A stretch of 19,022 bases of DNA, taken from the NCBI GenBank assembly GCA_965651535.1, contig CBFGSX010000019.1:1-19022 (forward strand), in the 5' to 3' direction. This document shows positions 13,590-19,022 of the stretch, piece after piece (the first letter of the stretch is position 1; the number at the start of each line of letters is the position of its first letter). Made by a program: the position numbers and the translations under genes. The DNA is from JAQGJA01 sp965651535 (GTDB lineage Bacteria; Pseudomonadota; Alphaproteobacteria; Micavibrionales; SZUA-601). The notes under the pieces are model-generated. The model did no database searches, was not told where the DNA came from, and worked only from the letters and a program-made list of their open reading frames with translations.

Positions 13590-14207
13590 TCAGCGTTTTT
13601 CCGTTTCCTCAACCTGTTCCCAGGATAGATCTTCGGCCTTACCGTTTTGTGAAATTGTGACCCCCTTGACGGAAATGCTTGTTACCGTCGGACCATCGGG
13701 CAAGGGATCGCCCGTTCGGACATTGACCAGCACGCCCTTGCCGTCGGAAAGCTGCGCGCGCATGGCAACCCCCTGTCCCCATATCTTACGCACCTTCCAT
13801 TGCGGCGCAGCCAGGCTTTCCAGCGTCGGCGCCATCGGCGCGGCGCCCGGCGTAACTACGCGCGTCTCGCCTGGCTTCAGGCTGGCTGTATCAATTCCGC
13901 CCACCGGCGGCAGCGACGCGGCGGGCAAAGGCGGAATACCGCCCAAGCCGCCTGGCATTTCCGGATTGGAAGGATTGCGGATCTTGTCGAGCATTTTCTC
14001 GCGTTCGGTAGCCACCTCGTCAAGTTGCCGGAGAAGCTTGGCGCGCTCGACACACAAAGTCAGTCGGTCGATATCCGCCTGCACACCGGTCATGGAATCC
14101 GGCGGCGTCCGCACCAGCGTGTCGGCGGCGGGACACAAGACCGCGGCGGCCTCAACGTGCCACGGCGCAAACAGCAACAACAAGAAAAGGGACAGGCGCA
14201 AAATCAT
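13590..14207 (-). CDS. pilP: Type IVb pilus periplasmic protein PilP
   Basis: 205 residues from ATG at 14207, chosen because GGGAGGAA lies just upstream and the N-terminus is then a clean signal peptide (MILRLSLFLLLLFAPWHVEA). An earlier in-frame Met at 14294 would start inside the pilO remnant. After the leader come a short coiled-coil-like stretch (DRLTLCVERAKLLRQLDEV), a Pro/Gly-rich linker, and a compact domain (KVRKIWGQGVAMRAQLSDGK, then VLVNVRTGDPLPDGPTVTSI) resembling the homology domain of pilus/T2SS C-type proteins. It probably links the PilN secretin to the inner-membrane platform. Its start overlaps the end of the interrupted pilO frame (ATGA). Confidence 0.88.
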   Translation of the reverse strand: MILRLSLFLLLLFAPWHVEAAAVLCPAADTLVRTPPDSMTGVQADIDRLTLCVERAKLLRQLDEVATEREKMLDKIRNPSNPEMPGGLGGIPPLPAASLPPVGGIDTASLKPGETRVVTPGAAPMAPTLESLAAPQWKVRKIWGQGVAMRAQLSDGKGVLVNVRTGDPLPDGPTVTSISVKGVTISQNGKAEDLSWEQVEETEKR

Positions 14208-14419
14208 GGGTTTCCTCCCGTGGGTGGCGTGGCAGGAACGCGCGGCGTCCCCACCCTTCTGGCGGCAGCCGCTTGTGGCCGCGCATTGGTCCATTTGATC
14301 TTATACTGCCATACCGCTTGCGGGATGCGCCACTCGATTTGTTGCAATTCAAGCCCCGGCTTGTTCAACGCAGGCGCAATGCGCTCGGGCGAAAAACCGT
14401 TGTTAAACTCAATCTCTCG
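14204..14419 (-). pseudogene. pilO: In-frame C-terminal continuation of pilO beyond a TAA codon
   Basis: Directly after the TAA at 14422-14420 the same frame stays open for 71 codons to a TGA that overlaps the pilP ATG as ATGA. The text reads as a real protein end: EIEFNNGFSPERIAPALN, then KPGLELQQIEWRIPQAVW, then QYKIKWTNARP, then an Ala/Pro-rich tail. No good start codon or ribosome site precedes it (only ATT or TTG candidates). With it, pilO would be 446 codons, close to what I expect of R64-type PilO. I read it as the detached C-terminal domain of PilO, lost by a nonsense change unless the stop is read through or is a sequence error. Confidence 0.7.
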
Positions 14420-15544
14420 TTATGGGGGCGGGGGGGGGGTTGGCGTAGGTTCCGGCATGGTGGCAAAGCGCTGCGCCTTTGGCGGCGGCGGCGCAACGGG
14501 CGTCACCGGCTTGACTTTCACCGCGCCCAAGGGCTGAAGATCGCTCTCCAACATTACCAGCGCGTCATCCTGAAACGGCAGACTGTCCGGCTGAATCATG
14601 GGCAAGCGATCCTCGGCCAATGACGCGCGCAGGACGCGTTTGTCAAGCGTGACCCGAACATTCGCCGGCCATTTCGTCGCCCCGGCCTCGCGCGCAGAGG
14701 CCAGCGTCCCGCCGAATTGCATCCACAAGAATGCCGCCGACCCTTTTTGGCAGGTAAATTTTTCAGGGCGCCAACCGGGCAGGGGCACCATCAACGTTGC
14801 CGCCGCATTGCCGCAATACTGGATCAGCTGTCCCGGCGCCACAATCTCGAGCGTATCGGCGGCAGGTTTTTTCAGCACCGCAGCCGGACGCGGCGTCACC
14901 GGCTGGCGCGAGACGGGGGCGACCGGCGTCGGCGTGACCACCGTTGTCAGCATCATCCCCGCCATGACCATCAAAATGCCGCCCAAGGCCGCAAAAACAA
15001 GATTGCGACGCTTGGCTCCGCCGAACACGGCAGCCATATTGCTTGCCACCAAGGTTGTCGAGGCAAAATCGTCGAGGACGCCCTTCAGAGGCAGCTCACG
15101 TGACACGGCCTCACCCAGACGCCATTTGGCGGGCGCATAGGCGTGCGGCCAGTTGTGCTTGGTCATTTCATCCTGAAAGACGTTATACGCATCTTCCTCA
15201 TTGGCAAAAAAGCGATCACCGTGCGGCATGATCGTGTCCGAGCGCACCTGGACATACCACCAGCCGTTATCGGCTTCGAAGACGCCGTGCCATTCACCGA
15301 CAAGCTGATCGGCGACCATAGCGGCCGCGACCGGCATCCCGCGGCGATGCCCCTGGGCCAGCGTGCCAAAACCCTGCTGCTGCGAAATATGCAAGCGGTT
15401 GCAATAAAAATCCGCGTGCGTGTTCTTGATACGTTCCTGCAGCAAGGCCTTGCTCGCCTCTTCCTGCACGGTGAACCACAGCAGACCGACCGCATAGGAG
15501 CGGCCGTTATAGATCAAAACGCCGGGTGAAACGGGTTGTTGCAT
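14420..15544 (-). CDS. pilO: Type IVb pilus accessory protein PilO, ending early at an in-frame stop
   Basis: 374 residues up to the TAA. A cytoplasmic N-terminal domain (about 1-178, with repeated aromatic patches such as EADNGWWYVQVRSD) is followed by one membrane segment (NLVFAALGGILMVMAGMML, about 181-199) and a periplasmic part rich in Pro. This topology fits the PilO pilin-accessory family, which joins the cytoplasmic motor to the secretin. Its ATG has an AGAGG ribosome site that overlaps the pilN end. The frame ends in PEPTPTPPPPP, encoded partly by a run of ten C at 14439-14430, then TAA. Because the frame remains open and protein-like after the TAA, the protein is probably truncated or recoded. 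Confidence 0.85.
   Translation of the reverse strand: MQQPVSPGVLIYNGRSYAVGLLWFTVQEEASKALLQERIKNTHADFYCNRLHISQQQGFGTLAQGHRRGMPVAAAMVADQLVGEWHGVFEADNGWWYVQVRSDTIMPHGDRFFANEEDAYNVFQDEMTKHNWPHAYAPAKWRLGEAVSRELPLKGVLDDFASTTLVASNMAAVFGGAKRRNLVFAALGGILMVMAGMMLTTVVTPTPVAPVSRQPVTPRPAAVLKKPAADTLEIVAPGQLIQYCGNAAATLMVPLPGWRPEKFTCQKGSAAFLWMQFGGTLASAREAGATKWPANVRVTLDKRVLRASLAEDRLPMIQPDSLPFQDDALVMLESDLQPLGAVKVKPVTPVAPPPPKAQRFATMPEPTPTPPPPP
14430..14439. repeat. Homopolymer run of ten G (C in pilO)
   Basis: Ten consecutive G on the plus strand, then C and five more G towards lower coordinates. It encodes the proline run at the end of the pilO frame and is a natural slippage or sequencing-error site. Confidence 0.95.
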
Positions 15545-15556
15545 TTTCGGCGACCT

Positions 15557-17155
15557 CTACGGTCGTATCACGTTGACAGGCTCTTCCGGCAACAGGCGCG
15601 CATGGATCAGCAGCACGCGCACCTCGCGCCCCTGACTAAAGCGTTCGCCGCCGCCCAGAAGCCAGTTGTCGGGTCGGCCCACGCCGTCCTGACGGTTGTC
15701 GGCGGATTTCTTTTCAAACCCGGCCAGCACCAGCGTCTCGCCGGTCTGGAGCACAGCGTTCTGCAGGAAACCGGTAGAGTCCACTTCAGGAAGTTGCAGC
15801 GACGAACCACCCGAGGTGAATTCGCGCAGCTGCACCAGATCGGTAATCCCCAGCGCGATGCGCAGCATGATGCGATCCTGTTCGATGACGCGCGGCAGAA
15901 TGTTCATGGACAAGCCAATATCGAGCGTGCCCGGCTCCAAGGTCGTAGACGAGGCGCCATCCGTGGCCGAACCCGACACGCGCGCGACATAGGCGCGCTT
16001 GGTCGCCACCTGAAGCGGCGCAGGCTGATCGGACAGGGTCACAAGATTGCCGGAATATTCCACCGAAACTTTTTCGGCGACCGCCGAAAGCGCGTTGATC
16101 ACGAATTGCGTGCTGCCCGTCGTGCCCAGCTCGTCGGGGATGCCGCGCAGCAGCCCGGCCGTGACGGCCCGCGTGCCTTCGGTCGTGCCGCCCGAGGAAA
16201 AGACGAAGGGCTGGTTGTTGAAAGCCTCTTTCAGCACCAGATCCATATCGAAATTGTTGTTATGCGCCTTGGACAGCTTGACCGAAAGGATCTGGGCGTT
16301 GATCGCCACGCGCCGCAGACGCAGCTTGTTCTGTAGGCGCAAATAATCTTCAACGGCATTGACCGCCGAAGGCAGGCCGGCCACCGTGATCGTGCCCGAG
16401 GCCGGCGAATAGCTGGCGCGCGCCTTGCTCGAGACGATGGTGTCGATGGCTTTTTGAATTTCATCCCACATGGCAAGCTTGCTTGTGCTGTCCACGGATT
16501 GCGAAGGCAGGCCGCTATTGCCGCTCTCGCCGCCGGTCTTCACGCTGCCGCCGACATCGATGCTGCCCGCCAGCGCGTGCAGCATAAAGGTGCGCACAAT
16601 CTGTTGGTTGATCCGGATGGCGTTGCCGTTATAACGCCACTCGGCGTCAAAGCGATCGGCGATCTGGTCGAGAAGGTTGGACAATTTGCCTTGCCAGATC
16701 ATGCGCCCGCCCGTCACCTCAAGGCCGTCGGCGGGTAAAAACGTGGCTTCGGCCATTTCGCTTCCGTTCGCGCCGGAAGAAGACGACGAAGACGGGGCGG
16801 TGGCTTTTTCCACCGTGACGCGGATATCGGTCGCCGCCTGAATGCGCGACGCCACCTGCTCGAGCGTCAATGGACGTTCAAAGGTCAGGACCAGCGCGCC
16901 CGGATCTTCCAGAGCGGCGGGCAAAGCCTGTCCGCTTTGTGCCGGAATGGCCTGCGCGCCGAACCATGGCGTGTCTTCTTCAATAAGGGGGGAGGGCGGG
17001 GGACGGTCGACCGGCGGCGCAATGCGCTGGAGCGCGGCATCGCTTGTGCTTGTAATGTCCTGAATATCCGCACGCGCGGCCTCGCGGTCGGCCATACAGG
17101 CCGTCAACAACAGGCACATCATGCCAAGTCCAAGCGCGCGCGGAAAATTCATCAT
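15557..17155 (-). CDS. pilN: Type IVb pilus secretin, PilN family outer-membrane lipoprotein
   Basis: Outer-membrane channel for the pilus. I chose ATG at 17155 (532 residues) over the first Met at 17230, because AGGA lies upstream and the N-terminus becomes a lipoprotein signal (MMNFPRALGLGMMCLLLTAC, lipid Cys at 20). Next come a linker, an STN/N0-like domain (LVLTFERPLTLEQVASRIQA), and an N1-like domain around LPSAVNAVEDYLRLQNKLRL. The C-terminal secretin beta-domain includes PEVDSTGFLQNAVLQTGETL followed by VLAGFEKKSADN. Length and lipobox fit R64 PilN/TcpC-type lipoprotein secretins. It is the first pil gene, 64 nt after the DHH phosphoesterase gene, and is followed by pilO after about 12 nt. 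Confidence 0.94.
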   Translation of the reverse strand: MMNFPRALGLGMMCLLLTACMADREAARADIQDITSTSDAALQRIAPPVDRPPPSPLIEEDTPWFGAQAIPAQSGQALPAALEDPGALVLTFERPLTLEQVASRIQAATDIRVTVEKATAPSSSSSSGANGSEMAEATFLPADGLEVTGGRMIWQGKLSNLLDQIADRFDAEWRYNGNAIRINQQIVRTFMLHALAGSIDVGGSVKTGGESGNSGLPSQSVDSTSKLAMWDEIQKAIDTIVSSKARASYSPASGTITVAGLPSAVNAVEDYLRLQNKLRLRRVAINAQILSVKLSKAHNNNFDMDLVLKEAFNNQPFVFSSGGTTEGTRAVTAGLLRGIPDELGTTGSTQFVINALSAVAEKVSVEYSGNLVTLSDQPAPLQVATKRAYVARVSGSATDGASSTTLEPGTLDIGLSMNILPRVIEQDRIMLRIALGITDLVQLREFTSGGSSLQLPEVDSTGFLQNAVLQTGETLVLAGFEKKSADNRQDGVGRPDNWLLGGGERFSQGREVRVLLIHARLLPEEPVNVIRP

Positions 17156-17219
17156 GATGCCCCATCCTGCCGCAGAGTGGTTAACGAGGCAATAATTGCC
17201 GCCAGCGCCCGTAAAGGAG

Positions 17220-18233
17220 CTATATGTCAATTTTTTCGATCAGCGCGGCGAAATCCGCCAGCGTCTCGGGCAAGCTCTTGCCCGACGAGCCGCCGGAAGC
17301 ATTGAAATGCCCGCCGCCATTGTAATGCGCCGCGGCGAAATCGCGCACCGAGAAATCACCCTTGGAACGGAACGAGGCGCGCACCGCGCCGCTACTCTCA
17401 TAGAAGAACGCCGACATGACGACACCGCCGACCTTGAGACCCTCGTTGATGATCTCGTCGATATCGGCCTTGGTCGCGCCGAAACGTTTTTGCTCGGCAT
17501 CGGACAGGCTCATCCGCGCGATCTTGCCGTCTTTGATGATTTGCAGCTTTTCCGACAGGACAAAGCCGCGCAGGCGCAGCGCTGAAAGCGTCATATTCTC
17601 GTAAACACGCCCGTAGATCTCATGCGCCTGCGCGCCGCGCCGCATGAGATCCGCCACAATATCGTGCAGCCGCGCCGTCACCGACTTGAAGCGCAGCCCG
17701 CCCGTATCCGTCATAATGCCGCAATAAAGCGCGGCGGCGATCTCCGCATCAATCGCATCCGTCCACGTCATGGCAGCGGCAAAATCATAGACCATCTGCG
17801 CCGTGGCGGCGGCCGTGGTGTCGGAAAAAACAAGGTCGCAGAAATCTTCGGGCTCGAGGTGATGATCGATCAGGATTTTCGGCGCGGCGCAGGCCTCGAC
17901 CACCGCAAAGGCGTCCTGCCCCTGACGGCGCGCGCCGAAATCCAGACAAAACAGCGCCTGCGCTTCGGCGGCGGCAGCCAGCGCGCGTTCGCGGGCTTCG
18001 GAAAACACGGCGATCTCCGCCGCGCCCGCCATCCAACGCAAATTGGCCGGCATCGGGTTGGGCGTCACCACCGTCACGGCGTGGCCCTTTTTCTTCAGAA
18101 TTCCCGCCAGCCCCAGCGACGACCCGATGGCGTCGCCGTCGGGGTTGTAATGGGTGACAATCAGGATTTTTTTGGGTGCCGCCAACAACTCGCGTAGGCG
18201 GGAAAGGGCGGCAGGATCGGTAAAAGCGCTCAT
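17220..18233 (-). CDS. DHH/DHHA1 phosphoesterase (NrnA-like oligoribonuclease/pAp phosphatase)
   Basis: 337 residues, cytoplasmic. All hallmark metal motifs are visible: THYNPDGDAIGS (about 27-38), a second Asp in FCLDFGARR, the DHH triplet in KILIDHHLEPED, and MTDTGGLRF. The C-terminal DHHA1 substrate domain ends in HYNGGGHFNASGG. Such proteins degrade nano-RNA and/or dephosphorylate 3'-phosphoadenosine 5'-phosphate; some cleave cyclic dinucleotides, and the sequence alone does not decide which. The start at 18233 has AGGA about 8 nt upstream. It lies in the same direction as the pil operon, whose first gene begins 64 nt after its stop, so readthrough into pilN is possible. Confidence 0.92.
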   Translation of the reverse strand: MSAFTDPAALSRLRELLAAPKKILIVTHYNPDGDAIGSSLGLAGILKKKGHAVTVVTPNPMPANLRWMAGAAEIAVFSEARERALAAAAEAQALFCLDFGARRQGQDAFAVVEACAAPKILIDHHLEPEDFCDLVFSDTTAAATAQMVYDFAAAMTWTDAIDAEIAAALYCGIMTDTGGLRFKSVTARLHDIVADLMRRGAQAHEIYGRVYENMTLSALRLRGFVLSEKLQIIKDGKIARMSLSDAEQKRFGATKADIDEIINEGLKVGGVVMSAFFYESSGAVRASFRSKGDFSVRDFAAAHYNGGGHFNASGGSSGKSLPETLADFAALIEKIDI

Positions 18234-18402
18234 GCGCCCATCCTACAAGCCGCAAAGGCGAAGATAAAGACACTATGAAACAACCCCGAAAAGCGCATGG
18301 AACAACATTTAACGGTTGTTTTTCCTTGACGGCTGGCACTTTGCCCTTAGAGTCTAGAAACCGATTCCCGTTAACTTTTGAACTGAATAAGAGAGGTTGA
18401 GC
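18234..18402. promoter_or_regulatory. Divergent control region between the DHH gene and trcR
   Basis: 169 nt between divergent starts. The best promoter is on the plus strand. Just upstream of it, AACAAC (18301-18306) and GTTGTT (18315-18320) form a short inverted repeat (6-bp arms, 8-nt spacer) that could be an operator; the arms are too short to be sure. No promoter is called for the minus strand. Confidence 0.4.
18326..18353 (+). promoter_or_regulatory. Probable sigma70-type promoter of trcR
   Basis: TTGACG (18326-18331; 5 of 6 consensus bases), a 16-nt spacer, then TAGAGT (18348-18353; 4 of 6). The start codon lies about 50 nt downstream, a sensible leader length. Confidence 0.5.
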
Positions 18403-19022
18403 ATGTCAAAACCGCTCATGCCGAAAGCCACGGCTGTATGGCTTTTGGACAATACGACCCTGACCTTTGACCAGATCGCAGCCTTCTGCGTCCTGCACCC
18501 GCTGGAGATCCAGGCGATCGCCGATGGCGACGTGGCTGGCGGCATTGTCGGCAAGAGCCCGATCATTCAGGGCATTCTGACCGAAGAGGATATCAAGGCC
18601 TGTGAAGCCGATCCGGAAAAACGCCTGAGCTTTGTCGCCTCGGATATGCCCGAAGTGCAGCGCCGCGCCAAAGGGCCGCGCTATACCGCCGTGACCAAGC
18701 GCGCGGACAAGCCCGACGGCATCGCCTATCTGATCAAGACCTATCCGGACATTCCCGACAGCCAGATCGCGAAACTGCTGGGCACGACCAAGGCGACGAT
18801 CAACAATATCCGCGACCGCACCCATCCGAACATCACCAACATCACGCCGACCGATCCGGTGCAGCTGGGGCTTTGCTCGCGCGCCGATCTGGATGCGCTG
18901 ATTCAAAAGGTCGAGGCCGCGAAATTGCGCAAGGAAAAGAAAGCTGCACGCGAAGCAAAGAAAGCCGCCAAGCTGGCCGAGGCCGAACAAAACGCTCCGG
19001 CTGAAACGCCTGCGCCGGAAAC
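18403..19022 (+). CDS. trcR: Cell-cycle transcriptional regulator TrcR / DUF1013 family, cut by window edge
   Basis: 206 codons are visible with no stop. It starts MSKPLMPKATAVWLLDNTTL, the characteristic opening of DUF1013 proteins, and continues TFDQIAAFCVLHPLEIQAIA (helix-turn-helix-like). A second helix-turn-helix-like region is YPDIPDSQIAKLLGTTKATI (about 112-131). The C-terminus is Lys/Ala/Glu-rich (KLRKEKKAAREAKKAAKLAE), consistent with a DNA-binding helical tail. The family is an alphaproteobacterial regulator linked to the CtrA cell-cycle network. The ATG has a strong GAGAGG ribosome site 7 nt upstream and a likely promoter before it. Only the last few residues are probably missing. 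Confidence 0.9.
   Translation, partial: MSKPLMPKATAVWLLDNTTLTFDQIAAFCVLHPLEIQAIADGDVAGGIVGKSPIIQGILTEEDIKACEADPEKRLSFVASDMPEVQRRAKGPRYTAVTKRADKPDGIAYLIKTYPDIPDSQIAKLLGTTKATINNIRDRTHPNITNITPTDPVQLGLCSRADLDALIQKVEAAKLRKEKKAAREAKKAAKLAEAEQNAPAETPAPE

Noticed and set aside
14420..14440. Phase-variable or programmed frameshift at the C-run as the explanation of the short pilO
   Set aside because: The frames before and after the TAA are the same, and one-base slips lead to other frames that stop soon without encoding the C-terminal domain.
15536..16336. 266-codon plus-strand frame opposite pilN, and similar frames opposite sucC, sucD and pilQ
   Set aside because: All lie antisense to genes with clear family motifs, and have shadow-type Arg/His-rich composition.

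Overview
The window looks like chromosomal DNA of a GC-rich alphaproteobacterium. The evidence is a TrcR/DUF1013 gene (a family I know only from Alphaproteobacteria), an aa3-type oxidase operon of alphaproteobacterial type (ctaC, ctaD, ctaB, a tiny CoxF-like gene, ctaG), and sucC-sucD. I cannot name the genus. There are no rRNA genes, recognisable tRNA genes, CRISPR arrays or transposase genes. Both edges cut genes: ctaG on the left and trcR on the right.

Left third (1-5490, minus strand): the cytochrome c oxidase operon, read right to left as ctaC, a GxxExxY-family gene, ctaD, an unknown 129-residue gene, ctaB, a 39-residue membrane protein and ctaG. It encodes subunits II and I, heme O synthase and the CuB assembly factor. 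Two inverted-repeat-bounded insertions interrupt it. One is a 270-bp palindromic element inserted in frame into the signal-peptide codons of ctaC. The other is a roughly 0.5-kb cassette carrying the GxxExxY gene between ctaC and ctaD.

Middle (5491-9740): a small membrane-protein gene on the plus strand, diverging from ctaC; then, on the minus strand, sucC-sucD (succinyl-CoA synthetase) with an FkbM-type methyltransferase gene starting 2 nt after sucD. Next comes an AT-rich intergenic stretch, an unlisted 58-residue small gene on the plus strand with its own intrinsic terminator, and a pair of GC-rich hairpins.

Right third (9744-17155, minus strand): a compact type IVb pilus operon in the order of the plasmid R64 thin-pilus genes: pilN secretin lipoprotein, pilO, pilP, pilQ ATPase, pilR platform protein, pilS prepilin, then a short prepilin peptidase. 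No pilL, pilM, pilT or pilV equivalent is visible in the window. pilO carries an in-frame TAA straight after a polyproline stretch. The same frame then continues open as a plausible PilO C-terminus that overlaps the pilP start codon.

Right end: a DHH/DHHA1 phosphoesterase (NrnA-like) on the minus strand and, diverging from it, trcR/DUF1013 on the plus strand behind a reasonable sigma70-like promoter.

The most noteworthy observations are the protein-coding palindromic element inside ctaC, the inverted-repeat GxxExxY cassette, and the interrupted pilO.
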